Assembly: GCF_013041605.1 (NCBI RefSeq)
Contig: NZ_JABEQC010000001.1
Location: 62,001-126,000 of the forward strand
Length of the DNA stretch: 64,000 nucleotides
Reading direction: 5' to 3'
Origin: Vibrio plantisponsor
GTDB taxonomy: Bacteria > Pseudomonadota > Gammaproteobacteria > Enterobacterales > Vibrionaceae
This document shows, piece after piece, positions 31,911-40,742 of this stretch (position 1 is the first letter of the stretch; every line of letters begins with the position of its first letter). Both the position numbers and the translations under genes were made by a program. The notes beneath the pieces are model-generated. The model was not told where the DNA came from. It worked only from the letters and a program-made list of their open reading frames with translations, and did not search any database.

Positions 31911-32390
31911 TTACCCAGTAAACTCTTCAGAATCGGGACGGTTGGTAAACTGCACACCATTTAAGAAGTCGCACAGCAGTTGGTCTTCACACTGTTTGTA
32001 GTTTTTGTTGTTTGGCTTGCGGAAATACGCACCAATTTCGTATTTACTTAAACTAGTACCGACCACTTCTAATACGTCCAACACATCTTCTGCTTTCATG
32101 TCTAGCGCAATGCGCAGCTTCATGAGAATCATGTTGTTGGTCAACGTGACTTCTGGCTTAGGTTGCTCGCCGTCTTTTTTTCCTCGCTTGAGGTTAATAA
32201 AGCCATTTAAGAATACCGCTAACTCTTGATCCTTCATCTTAACGCGAGATTTGTCGCTTTCATCTTTTAACCAGTTTGCCACTTTATCGTGAGCCACAGT
32301 GACTTCGGCCTGCCCGAAAGCTTTCATTATCTGCGCGTTTTTAAGGTTTAACGCGTGTTGGATACGACGTAAAATTTCGTTGTTAGTCAC
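31911..32390 (-). CDS. yehS: DUF1456 family protein YehS
   Basis: 159 residues made of two similar DUF1456 repeats: NEILRRIQHALNLKNAQIM (about 3-65) and NNMILMKLRIALDMKAEDVL (about 85-150), each ending in a conserved L(C)DFLNG-like motif. Cytoplasmic, found in many gammaproteobacteria; function unknown. It stands alone. The 321-base gap upstream (32391-32711) holds its promoter and a hairpin belonging to the neighbouring GNAT gene. Confidence 0.88.
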   Translation of the reverse strand: MTNNEILRRIQHALNLKNAQIMKAFGQAEVTVAHDKVANWLKDESDKSRVKMKDQELAVFLNGFINLKRGKKDGEQPKPEVTLTNNMILMKLRIALDMKAEDVLDVLEVVGTSLSKYEIGAYFRKPNNKNYKQCEDQLLCDFLNGVQFTNRPDSEEFTG

Positions 32391-32614
32391 TAGGGATTCC
32401 TAAAATGAGTTCTAAGGGTGAATAAAAATCCATCAATGACATGCGATCTGTGAGTGTCTTTATTCAATAGCGTAGTTGACGGTGACTCTAACAGAGAACA
32501 CGTTTCTTCGGTAGGTTAAAAAACAGAAATAAGACGGCCTATTCGAACTAGTTGGCTAAGTTGGTAAGACCCCACTTTCATAGACACTATGCTGATTAGA
32601 AGAAGTAGGTCAAA

Positions 32615-32640
32615 CTACCTCACTGTGATTTGTGAGGTAG
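32615..32640 (-). terminator. Hairpin downstream of the GNAT gene
   Basis: Perfect 9-bp stem CTACCTCAC/GTGAGGTAG with an 8-base loop; on minus it is followed by TTTG. It is 70 bases after the GNAT stop. Only a short T-run. Confidence 0.45.
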
Positions 32641-32711
32641 AAGGTCACTGGCAAGGAATGGGGCACTTTCTTTCGCTACATCATGGATGTTTACTTAGCA
32701 TCAACTCTAAC

Positions 32712-33173
32712 TCATTCTCTACTGACGGGCTTGAAGTAACTTTTGTATTTTGTATTCTCAACATAACCAAGCTTTTCATACATAGACTGAGCCACTGTAT
32801 TACTTATGACTGTTTCCAATTCGATGCCTTTTGCATTCGTATCAAGAGCAAACTTATCAGCTTTAGCCATCAAAGCATTTCCAACACCAAGACCACGAGC
32901 TTCATCCTTTACGTAAAGGTCGTTTAGAGTCCAATATTTTTGAAGCGATACAGAGCTGAATCCTTGATATAAAGTTGCAAACCCTATGAATGAACCATTT
33001 CTTTCAGCTACTAAAAAGGCAGCTTCACCATGATTGATTCTATCCTCCAACCACAGTTCCGACTCAGTTATAGTTGCTGAATTTTCTAGACTAACTGATA
33101 GCTGCCTATATGCATGAAATAGGTGAGAAAGCTCTTCAACATCTTTAAGGTCAGCGGTTCTAATTTCCATCAT
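32712..33173 (-). CDS. GNAT family N-acetyltransferase
   Basis: 153 residues. The acetyl-CoA-binding motif is DLYVKDEARGLGVGNALMAKAD (R-x2-G-x-G type) at about 88-108, followed by the motif B helix (NTVAQSMYEKLGYVE). Substrate unknown; the small single-domain form and accessory-region location resemble GNAT cargo genes and toxin-antitoxin acetyltransferases, but no antitoxin partner is next to it. ATG at 33173 or the adjacent ATG at 33170. Confidence 0.87.
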   Translation of the reverse strand: MMEIRTADLKDVEELSHLFHAYRQLSVSLENSATITESELWLEDRINHGEAAFLVAERNGSFIGFATLYQGFSSVSLQKYWTLNDLYVKDEARGLGVGNALMAKADKFALDTNAKGIELETVISNTVAQSMYEKLGYVENTKYKSYFKPVSRE

Positions 33174-33531
33174 TAACTCTTTGTAGTTATTAGTTTTTTA
33201 ATTATGCGAGGTAGCATATAGGTTAAGTAGAAATCTCTCTACCTTTCTGAATGAACATTCACTTTTCAACCTAGCGAAGTTTTATCCCAAATTAGTAATT
33301 TTGGGGGGCTATTTAAATGGTCTATCGGTTAGTAAGCATGAACAAAAGTACGGTAATTTCAGTGTCACGATTTACCACTGAGTAATTACGTCAACACTGA
33401 ATTGGGGCAAAAATAAGTCAGCATAGTTCTTGCTGACTCAGGCGTGGATTAACGATTTAGATGTGTAGTTCTAAACGTTTAAAAGTATAGTGAAACCGTG
33501 AACACTTGTTATAAATAAATTATGACCGTTT
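33174..33531. other. Intergenic region, AT-rich
   Basis: 358 bases between two minus-strand genes. Apart from the terminator at 33416 no gene, attC-like site or other structure was recognised. Confidence 0.5.
33416..33438 (-). terminator. Rho-independent terminator of the sugar acetyltransferase gene
   Basis: Perfect stem AGTCAGCA/TGCTGACT with a 7-base loop; on minus it is followed by TATTTTT. About 95 bases after the stop at 33532. Confidence 0.75.
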
Positions 33532-34083
33532 TCAGATTTCTTTTAGCACTTTTGCTGGATTGCCACCAATTACAACGTTATCGCCAAAACTCTTGGTTAC
33601 TACTGCACCAGAGGCTACGACTACATTGTCGCCAAGGGTTACACCTGGATTGATAACCGCATTACCACCTATCCAACAGTTGTCACCGATAGTTATTGGA
33701 CGTGCTAGTTCTAAACCACTGTTTCTCTCTACTGGATCCAGTGAATGTGTCGCGGTATAAATTCCGACTTGAGGTGCGAGTAGACAGTTCTTACCAAATT
33801 TTACTTCTGCAACATCCAAAATCACGCAACCGAAATTGGCATAGAAATTATCTCCAACATGAATGTTCGAGCCGTAATCACAATTGAAAGTAGACTCAAT
33901 ATAGATATTTTCGCCAGTGGTACCAAACAAGCTCTTAATTATTTCAACGCGTTTACATCGAAACTCAACAGAGGTTGTATTCAATTCCTCTGTGAGTAAT
34001 CTAGCTTTCAATCTAAGCTTTAATAACTCATCATCACTTGGGTCATAAAGCTCACCAGATAACATTTTTTCTTTCTCTGACAT
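33532..34083 (-). CDS. Sugar O-acetyltransferase (Maa/LacA type, left-handed beta-helix)
   Basis: 183 residues from ATG 34083. The N-terminal mac domain ([20 protein letters not shown]) precedes a hexapeptide-repeat beta-helix. The catalytic histidine lies in [15 protein letters not shown], and the acetyl-CoA-contacting end [20 protein letters not shown] is complete. It acetylates maltose, galactosides or similar sugars in the cytoplasm. An upstream ATG (34155) would give 207 residues but lacks a ribosome site; GGAG precedes 34083 and the shorter form matches family length. Confidence 0.88.
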   Translation of the reverse strand: MSEKEKMLSGELYDPSDDELLKLRLKARLLTEELNTTSVEFRCKRVEIIKSLFGTTGENIYIESTFNCDYGSNIHVGDNFYANFGCVILDVAEVKFGKNCLLAPQVGIYTATHSLDPVERNSGLELARPITIGDNCWIGGNAVINPGVTLGDNVVVASGAVVTKSFGDNVVIGGNPAKVLKEI

Positions 34084-34200
34084 AAATTTGGACTCCACTA
34101 CCAAATGACTCACGATGCTCTCAAGACGGCTTCTAACCTCTTTTGATTTACCCATGATGCGGCTGTTTTACTGGCACTTCAACTGGTAATCAAAAAGTGT

Positions 34201-34310
34201 TCGCCTTGATAATCAGACATCAAAGCGGTGACACAACTGGCAATTTAGAAAGATAGGGAAACCGAGGACAAAAACTGATACTGAGTAGATAAGTTGACGC
34301 TAGATAAGGT
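34201..34310 (+). pseudogene. Orphan 3' end of an MFS transporter gene (copy B)
   Basis: A damaged duplicate of 26803-26911. It reads RLDNQTS like the intact MFS C-terminus, then a one-base deletion changes the frame. Similarity continues past the stop (GAGGACAAAAACTGATACTGAGTA). No upstream MFS coding sequence is present. With the hairpin at 34358 it forms the 3' tail of a lost gene. The remaining bases of the 34084-34573 gap show nothing else. Confidence 0.8.
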
Positions 34311-34357
34311 ATGGAATGTCATAGTTAAGGAGAACAACACATATGGATGTTTGTTCC

Positions 34358-34390
34358 TAACAGGGAGAGCTCCATGCGCTCTCCCTGTTA
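34358..34390. terminator. Strong hairpin, terminator-like
   Basis: Perfect 13-bp stem TAACAGGGAGAGC/GCTCTCCCTGTTA with a 7-base loop, about 50 bases beyond the orphan MFS tail; no long T-run. Confidence 0.6.
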
Positions 34391-34573
34391 CAACTGAAGT
34401 AATCTGTATTTAGTTAACAACATCCCTACAAGTAAGAACAGAAGTACGCGGTGCACAAGAGTTATTAATACAAATTTTCTTTAAGAGGTTATTAAGCTTT
34501 CGTATATGCATCCTTATTTATTTCCAGAAAAGTATTAAGTAACAGTCGATAAATATCGCACCATTAAAACTGT

Positions 34574-35416
34574 TTATTTAACCGGCAGTTGTTCTGGTAC
34601 TTGGTCGAAAGACGCAACCAAACCAAGTTGAACTAACCTTCCTTCCAAATAAGGTCTGAGATTGTAGGCATTGCGAAGGCGTCTATACTGTGAATAAATC
34701 GCTTCAGATTCTACTAGTTGCTTTTTATGAGCTCTAACCATCAGATTCTTGTCGGTTGCACGACTGGATACGAATTCGATAACGTCTACATCATAAGATT
34801 GCATTTCTAATAGCAATGCCCTCATTGAATCAAGCACAACGTATAGAAGCCGATCTTTAATTACACTATGCTTCGTTAATCCTTTTGTGTTCTCATAAGA
34901 TTGCATTTTGTTTTTGACGCTGTGCTGGCAACAAGAAACGGAAAGTATGTGCTTAGCATTGTTTTTGAGACCAAGAAACATTGCTTTGTCTGTAGCTACA
35001 TCACACGCATGAAGAGAATATGCAACATCTATGGGGCCGCAATGTGTGTATTGTTCAATATCTGCAGTATGAAAATGCATTCGCTCGAAGCCAAGTCTCT
35101 CGGCCAAATTGCGATTCTTGTTCATTAGTGCTTCATTAATATCAATACAGTGGATTCGAACAGGCCTTTGCACTACGTAAGTATAGTAGTAGTACACCAT
35201 AAAGCTGAGATAACAATTGCCAGCGCCGCTATCGACAAACACTAGCTCCCTTTTCTTGGAATATTTTCTTACTTGAGAGTGGATAACTTCCAAAAAAGCA
35301 ATTATTTGTTCAACCTTTCTGGCTTTATCGGATTCATGTTTTTTTTGTGGTGTCATCAAACCCAACCGTTGAGAAAACTCGCAAAGTTGAATTTTTGTAT
35401 CATGCTCAATTAGCAT
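34574..35416 (-). CDS. SAM-dependent methyltransferase (Methyltransf_32/GSTCD-like)
   Basis: 280 residues, cytoplasmic. The SAM-binding motif I reads FVDSGAGNCYLSF (about 59-71), followed by acidic strand end CIDINEAL and the segment VAYSLHACDVATDKAM, which is characteristic of the METTL25/GSTCD-like methyltransferase family. A Cys-Cys-His element (SVSCCQHSVKN) replaces the usual catalytic motif. The substrate is unknown; RNA or small molecules are both possible. TAGGAGGCGGC precedes the ATG. Base composition is AT-richer than neighbours, in line with the accessory setting. Confidence 0.82.
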   Translation of the reverse strand: MLIEHDTKIQLCEFSQRLGLMTPQKKHESDKARKVEQIIAFLEVIHSQVRKYSKKRELVFVDSGAGNCYLSFMVYYYYTYVVQRPVRIHCIDINEALMNKNRNLAERLGFERMHFHTADIEQYTHCGPIDVAYSLHACDVATDKAMFLGLKNNAKHILSVSCCQHSVKNKMQSYENTKGLTKHSVIKDRLLYVVLDSMRALLLEMQSYDVDVIEFVSSRATDKNLMVRAHKKQLVESEAIYSQYRRLRNAYNLRPYLEGRLVQLGLVASFDQVPEQLPVK

Positions 35417-35849
35417 GCCGCCTCCTAAAAATATGGAGGTGCGTAACTGATTATAAAGGCTAGCTTAGTGAGGGGGCTGGTATGCCATGCGAAAGAAATC
35501 ATCATCTAGATAGACCTTTACAAAACAGCAGGCACACCCATAACTATACGTATATGGTATATAACTTCTCGACAAAAAGAGCGTCGAGCTTATTGGTGTT
35601 CTGATATTCTGTAATGAATTTATCTAGTCTCCAGAATCGCCGCCTTAAACTAAGGTCTAGTTACTCCGGATTGTTCTCTCCTGGTGGCATAAAATCAATG
35701 CGCCTAAGCGCATAAAAACGTGCGCATAATATGCCTCCTTCATTTTAAAATCAAGCCATTTCTAGCCCTTAGCTAGTCGTTCTTCCCCTGCTCATTTCAG
35801 TATTGCTACGAGATAAGAAAACTTAATTTTCGCGAACAGAAAAAGAAAC
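35417..35849. other. Intergenic region, no gene recognised
   Basis: About 430 bases upstream of the FNR-type site. Contains scattered short inverted repeats (for example TAACTAGACCTTAGTT-like) but no coding frame or known element was identified. Confidence 0.5.
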
Positions 35850-35863
35850 TTGATTCATATCAA
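35850..35863 (+). promoter_or_regulatory. FNR-type binding site upstream of a small membrane protein
   Basis: TTGATTCATATCAA is a perfect match to the FNR consensus TTGAT-N4-ATCAA. It is centred about 66 bases before the ATG at 35923. A poor -10-like TACGTT about 30 bases downstream would put the site near -41.5, the class II activator position. The site suggests induction under oxygen limitation. Binding is inferred, not shown. Confidence 0.65.
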
Positions 35864-35922
35864 GAAACCAATCACACAAATAGGAGTACGTTAGACCTTG
35901 TTAAATTTTTGAGGGATTAAAA

Positions 35923-36216
35923 ATGACAACATCTAAAGTGATTTTAAGAAACCTGCTCGGGCTTTTGCTGATTATGTCCGTAGTGTTATGTGGGCTCTAC
36001 TTGTTGCTAGATGTATTAGCACTGTTTGCTTACTTTAATCATGAAGTGGTGATTGCGAATCAATTCATTGATGAATCTTTTTACCTCTTGATATTCTTTG
36101 TACCACCCTACTTTATTGGCAAATACATAAACCGTCCCGATATCGTCAAGGCGGTTGAAGACTATCTGTTGTCAAAAAGTAAGAGTGAGCATTACTTGTA
36201 CAGCCCTAACTTATAG
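35923..36216 (+). CDS. Small membrane protein, possibly anaerobically regulated
   Basis: 97 residues with two membrane helices (about 12-37, LLGLLLIMSVVLCGLYLLLD, and 52-66, FYLLIFFVPPYFIGKY). A basic N-terminus and a hydrophilic C-terminal tail (VKAVEDYLLSKSKSEHYLYS) follow. Family not recognised. TTGAGGGATTAAAA is a usable ribosome site. Its leader holds a perfect FNR-type site, so a role under low oxygen is plausible. It stands alone; the next gene is 194 bases on. Confidence 0.75.
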   Translation: MTTSKVILRNLLGLLLIMSVVLCGLYLLLDVLALFAYFNHEVVIANQFIDESFYLLIFFVPPYFIGKYINRPDIVKAVEDYLLSKSKSEHYLYSPNL

Positions 36217-36324
36217 AAACCATTTCTTTTCCAGCTACTCTACCGACACGAAAACGCCTCTTTTTATTCAACAAGAGCCTTATAGCAAGTCGGTAGATTG
36301 CTTAGTGTTTGTCACCAACGTTAA

Positions 36325-36340
36325 TTAACAAATTTGTTAA
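36325..36340. promoter_or_regulatory. Perfect 16-bp palindrome, possible operator
   Basis: TTAACAAATTTGTTAA is fully symmetric and sits 70-85 bases before the coiled-coil gene. It looks like a dimeric repressor site; the regulator is unknown. Confidence 0.5.
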
Positions 36341-36409
36341 CATCGACCAATAATCCACTCGTTAAGCAAAAAGCTTTGCCTATACTTTAGCTATGTCGGT
36401 ACATCGAAT

Positions 36410-36733
36410 ATGGATATCTTGATGGCAGAACAAAACATAGGGCAAATCCTTCAAGCTTTTAATAGCATTGAATCCAAGATCCGAGAGCAAAGCGGAATGC
36501 TCAGAGAACTCACCGCTCAGGTCAAAGCGCTCGAAGGGCAAAACAAACAATTAGTACAACTTGTACATCAGTTGAAATCCCCTTCAGCACCGCCTGCTGA
36601 GCAGTTTGACTCTGGCAAAGCAGAGTTCCAAAACTCTGTAACGAAAAGCTTGAAATCGATTGAAGAGCAATCGAAAAAAACCATGGATATGATTAAAGCG
36701 AATGTTGGAGCAAAGAAACGGGCTTGGCCTTAA
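36410..36733 (+). CDS. Small coiled-coil hypothetical protein
   Basis: 107 residues, or 103 from the ATG at 36422; neither has a strong ribosome site. Residues about 8-55 form a heptad-patterned helix (QAFNSIESKIREQSGMLREL, VKALEGQNKQLVQLV), followed by a proline-rich hinge and a second helix (VTKSLKSIEEQSKKTMDMIK). No signal peptide or membrane segment. Probably a cytoplasmic dimer; family not recognised. It converges on the diguanylate cyclase gene at 36789. Confidence 0.7.
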   Translation: MDILMAEQNIGQILQAFNSIESKIREQSGMLRELTAQVKALEGQNKQLVQLVHQLKSPSAPPAEQFDSGKAEFQNSVTKSLKSIEEQSKKTMDMIKANVGAKKRAWP

Positions 36734-36788
36734 TCTGCAAACCCAGAGACATCAAAGTTAAATACTTTGCTTAGGCTGTGAGTTCGTT

Positions 36789-38516
36789 TTAAATGTTACT
36801 TTCATCGTGAATACCATTAGTACCCAATGCTTTTATTTGATTGATATAGAAGCCGTTCCTGCCGTTGTCTTTGGCTTTATACAAGGCTTGGTCGGCATTT
36901 TGTAATAAGGTGTCGATGTTTTGCCCTTTTACGTACATAGAACCGCCAATACTCACGCTGATTGAGAAACGGTCAGAGAACTCATGGTGAGAGATTTGTA
37001 GACATAGACGCTCTGCCAATTGAGCAAGCTCACTCTCATCCACATTGACCAGCAGTACCAGAAACTCGTCGCCACCCCAACGAGCCGCCATATCATAAGA
37101 ACGAATGGTTTCGCGAATCACTTCCGCTATCGCTTTCAATGATTCATCACCCGCAGAGTGACCATAGGTATCATTGATATCTTTAAACCAGTCGATATCA
37201 ATCCACAGCAAACCTAGTGGTAGGTCTTCGCGTTCAGCGCGATTCAGGCTTGCTTCAATTTGCTCAGCCATACCACGTCGATTATACAGTTCTGTTAACG
37301 GGTCTATTTGTGTGAGCCTTTCTAGCTCTGCGGTTCTTTCTTGTACTTTAAGTTCAAGATCTCGTTTTGATTGCAAAACGGCATCAGCCATCTGAATGAA
37401 ATGGTTGATCACTCGTCCTAACTCACCTCTTCTACGATTGGTAATTTCTGACTTCGGATTCTGCCCTTTCTCAAACAATACCAACGCTTTATCTAGCTCA
37501 CTGATTGGGTTTAACACCAAACGATTTAGCACCAAGTTCATTAGCATCAGGGCAATCAATAGCGTAGCAATAAACACAACCACTATTTTGGTGAAGTGCG
37601 AGACGGGAAGGAAGATGCTCAGGTCTATCAGGGTTATTTTGTACCAGTCTATTTCAGGCAAATAGACCAAGCCCACTAATTGACGAGACCCATGCATATC
37701 AACAAAAGTGGTAACGACTTGTGTGTCACCCGACTCTAACTCATGCATCAACTGGTAGATCACATCCAAGTCATTTTTATTGTCAAAAATAAGATCAATG
37801 GCTTTGTGATCAGTTTTCGATTTCATCACCGAGCCGAAATCAATCATCGCTTTGTCGCGATGAAGCTGAATCGCTCCCGCATGATCGATAAAGAAGCTGT
37901 GTATTCCCGGCTCAACCTCTTCCACTACGCTGTTTAAGAAGGTCGTTAAGTCCAACCCCGTTCCAACCATGCCGAGTATGTCTTCACCATCTTTAATCAA
38001 TACATCGATCCACAGCTTAGTAATGCCTAACTCAACATCAGGGTTTACGTTGATATGGATGTCGCGTTTCTGTTCGATTAGGTTGTAAAACCAACTGTCT
38101 TCTTGCTTGCTTGGGTCCAATATGTAGCGAAACTCCTTACCACGAAACTCATCTAGCGCATTGTTGTGGTAGTAGTGTCCATTACTCAGCAAAGCAACAA
38201 AGTAGCTTTTGTCCTGAAAATTCTGGCGATAGTTTTCCAACTCATCAAGCGCAATAGCTTGCAGAGATTCATTTTGAGGAGAACGAGCCCACTGTTTAAT
38301 AGTATTAGAAGTAGCAAGCTGACGAGAAAGCGCCAGCTCACGCAAGATCGGCTGAAGCGTACGGCTCTTATCATAAAGAGTTTGTTTTGTAATATAACGC
38401 GGAGCCCACTGCTCAATGATTCCCTCAGCGAGTGTTCGAACTAACCACGATACTGCGCCAGCCGTGACAATAAACACTAGAGCAGTAACTAACATAAACT
38501 GAGGCTTTAACTTCAT
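36789..38516 (-). CDS. Membrane diguanylate cyclase with Cache sensor (GGDEF)
   Basis: 575 residues. Membrane helix 1 (about 8-27), a periplasmic Cache-type sensor (about 35-305), helix 2 (about 312-333), a HAMP-like region with a coiled coil, and a C-terminal GGDEF domain (about 405-560). The active site is intact (ARWGGDEF, about 477-484), and an inhibitory RxxD site precedes it by five residues (RSYD). It therefore should make cyclic-di-GMP under product feedback. GGAGAAGGGA precedes the ATG. Divergent from a second GGDEF gene. Confidence 0.92.
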   Translation of the reverse strand: MKLKPQFMLVTALVFIVTAGAVSWLVRTLAEGIIEQWAPRYITKQTLYDKSRTLQPILRELALSRQLATSNTIKQWARSPQNESLQAIALDELENYRQNFQDKSYFVALLSNGHYYHNNALDEFRGKEFRYILDPSKQEDSWFYNLIEQKRDIHINVNPDVELGITKLWIDVLIKDGEDILGMVGTGLDLTTFLNSVVEEVEPGIHSFFIDHAGAIQLHRDKAMIDFGSVMKSKTDHKAIDLIFDNKNDLDVIYQLMHELESGDTQVVTTFVDMHGSRQLVGLVYLPEIDWYKITLIDLSIFLPVSHFTKIVVVFIATLLIALMLMNLVLNRLVLNPISELDKALVLFEKGQNPKSEITNRRRGELGRVINHFIQMADAVLQSKRDLELKVQERTAELERLTQIDPLTELYNRRGMAEQIEASLNRAEREDLPLGLLWIDIDWFKDINDTYGHSAGDESLKAIAEVIRETIRSYDMAARWGGDEFLVLLVNVDESELAQLAERLCLQISHHEFSDRFSISVSIGGSMYVKGQNIDTLLQNADQALYKAKDNGRNGFYINQIKALGTNGIHDESNI

Positions 38517-38825
38517 TCCCTTCTCCAGTGAAGTTTTAATCTTTGCAACGTTATATCTAGAGTTTTAGCCAACGCTAATAAAACAATATCAGATGTAAGA
38601 GAAAAAAATCATCCGTTAATTGCCTATTACACCTAATATCGGAATAGCGCTGAGCAAAAGTGGAATCTACGACATAGTTATAGGCGTCAACTAACCTATT
38701 TTCTCTATAGAGATGTGTTATTCGACATAGATTAAATATTCGCTATGAGATAAAAACGCATTTCAAACAAACAACGACTTAATTTCTGTCTATCTTTAAA
38801 GGACTAGGGGAAACGGAAATGATGC
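38517..38825. other. Divergent intergenic region between two diguanylate cyclase genes
   Basis: 309 AT-rich bases expected to hold both promoters. No distinct operator or structure was resolved. Confidence 0.5.
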
Positions 38826-40742
38826 ATGCGCTTACATAAAAGCCTTCCAAAACTCATTTTTATCCTAATATCTTTTGGGACGATCATTATCGCAACCGAA
38901 TTTTTGACTAGAGAACTGCTTTTCACAGGCCAAACAGAAACCATCGCTTTAACCAACGCCAATCAAAAAACCAAAGAAAGAGAGAATTTGCTCGCTAACT
39001 TCTTTGCTGACTCTGAAAACACCATTCACGCGATTAGAACGAGTCAGTCTTTCAATCAGTTTTTAATCAGCCCCGAGACAGCTAAGAAGGATTTTGAACA
39101 ATTGGCACTCACCTTCGCGGTAAGCCAGCAAGATATTATGAAAATCCGCTATATCGACAAAAGCGGAATGGAAGTGGTGAGAATCGACAGAGACCAGCTG
39201 GGTGACGAGGCCAAAATTGTTGAACTCAGTAAGCTACAAAATAAGTCTCATCGTTACTTTTTTTACGACTCTATTGAGAAAAAGCCCGAGCAAATCTGGT
39301 TTTCAAACCTTGATTTGAATGAAGACAATGGACGGGTTGAAATACCTTACAAACCGACACTGCGCGCGGTAATGCCCCTTTCTGATAAAGACACCTTCTC
39401 CGGCATTTTAATTGTGAATTATTTCCTTAAGCCGCTATTCGACACCTTCGCCAATGCGCCTTTATATAATTCAATATTGGTGGATAGCGACGGTGAAATA
39501 CTGCTTCACTACGATAAAAGCAGAGAATGGAGCCGATATACAGGCAGCAAAAATATTAATCAAGATATTCCGGATTTTAACCAGTTATTGAACAACGACA
39601 CTTATAGAAATTCAAATATTTACTCTAGAAAGCTCAATCTACCAATTCCTCAGAAATTAATTCTGATTCTTTCTCTCAATAGCACTTACTCACACTTGCA
39701 GGCGTCCATGTCTCACAAGAGTTTTTTATACAGTTCGGGAATCACCTTATTTATTACCGTTGTTTTTGGCTTCATCTTTGCCAGTGTATTAAGCAAGTTT
39801 TTCACCGATTACGCCAATCGCGGCAACTATATTGAGAAGCTGATGGATCTCAACTTACGAATCAATAACCTCAACCAAACAAATAAACTCTATATGGAAA
39901 TGGCGAGTGATGGCATACATATTCTCGACAAAGGCGGCAACATCGTAGCTTTTAGCCATTCCTTTGCAGAATTGCTTGGCTACAGCGAAGAAGAGATGTC
40001 AAAACTGAACATGCGCGACTGGGAAGCGAAACTGAAACCTGAAGAAATTGCTGAAACGATGGCAAGCTTTGGCACTGAAGCCAGAAAGTTCGAAACCCAA
40101 CATCGTAGAAAAGATGGAACCATTATTGATGTGGAAATTAATGCCAAGTGGATAAGGACTGCTGACGGTCGCTGCTTCTATGCTTCGTCGCGTGATATCA
40201 CTGATCGTTTACGTCTGGAAAGGGAGCTTCACAAACTCGCCACGACTGACGCTCTAACCCAACTGCCAACACGCAGAGTATTTATGGAGCGACTTGAGAC
40301 CGAAATGGAAAGATATCATCGCAAACAATGTGACGCTGTCACTGTTATCTTTATTGATTTGGACAACTTCAAGACGGTCAATGACACATACGGTCACGGT
40401 GCAGGCGATAAAGTACTGGTCTCAGTTGCCAATATTCTCAGTGATGAAATTCGTAAAGTAGACTCCGTGGGGCGTTTAGGTGGTGAAGAGTTTGGCCTGA
40501 TACTGACCGGAACCACCGCCGAGATGTCGGTACACTTCACTAACCGCATACGTAAGCGGATAGAAGAATGCCCAGTGGTATTAGATCACAGCGTCATTCA
40601 CTGTACCGCCAGCATGGGCATTACTACCATCAATGCTCTGGATACAGACATCAATAAGGTACTCGAACGTGCCGATAAGGCGCTATATAGCGCCAAACAT
40701 CTAGGACGAAACCGAGTAGAAGTATTCAAAGAACTAGCTTAA
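38826..40742 (+). CDS. Membrane diguanylate cyclase with Cache-like sensor, PAS and GGDEF domains
   Basis: 638 residues. Helix 1 is at about 8-24, a periplasmic sensor at about 30-290, and helix 2 at about 298-318. A cytoplasmic PAS domain (about 350-470, SDGIHILDKGGNIVAFSHSF) with its C-terminal extension leads to the GGDEF domain (about 472-635). The active site reads GRLGGEEF (near 550), with an I-site RKVD five residues upstream, so it should be an active, feedback-inhibited cyclase. Its stop overlaps the converging LysR stop by 9 bases. Confidence 0.92.
   Translation: MRLHKSLPKLIFILISFGTIIIATEFLTRELLFTGQTETIALTNANQKTKERENLLANFFADSENTIHAIRTSQSFNQFLISPETAKKDFEQLALTFAVSQQDIMKIRYIDKSGMEVVRIDRDQLGDEAKIVELSKLQNKSHRYFFYDSIEKKPEQIWFSNLDLNEDNGRVEIPYKPTLRAVMPLSDKDTFSGILIVNYFLKPLFDTFANAPLYNSILVDSDGEILLHYDKSREWSRYTGSKNINQDIPDFNQLLNNDTYRNSNIYSRKLNLPIPQKLILILSLNSTYSHLQASMSHKSFLYSSGITLFITVVFGFIFASVLSKFFTDYANRGNYIEKLMDLNLRINNLNQTNKLYMEMASDGIHILDKGGNIVAFSHSFAELLGYSEEEMSKLNMRDWEAKLKPEEIAETMASFGTEARKFETQHRRKDGTIIDVEINAKWIRTADGRCFYASSRDITDRLRLERELHKLATTDALTQLPTRRVFMERLETEMERYHRKQCDAVTVIFIDLDNFKTVNDTYGHGAGDKVLVSVANILSDEIRKVDSVGRLGGEEFGLILTGTTAEMSVHFTNRIRKRIEECPVVLDHSVIHCTASMGITTINALDTDINKVLERADKALYSAKHLGRNRVEVFKELA

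Noticed and set aside
32589..32927. 112-codon plus-strand frame
   Set aside because: Overlaps the GNAT gene antisense over most of its length and shows no protein-like conservation.
33174..33531. Possible integron attC site or cassette around the acetyltransferase genes
   Set aside because: The only strong structure is a terminator hairpin; no RYYYAAC/GTTRRRY core pair or integrase was seen.
34201..34310. att sites of an integrative element at the two MFS tails
   Set aside because: The copies differ at many positions and no recombinase lies between them, so gene duplication or replacement fits better than site-specific integration.
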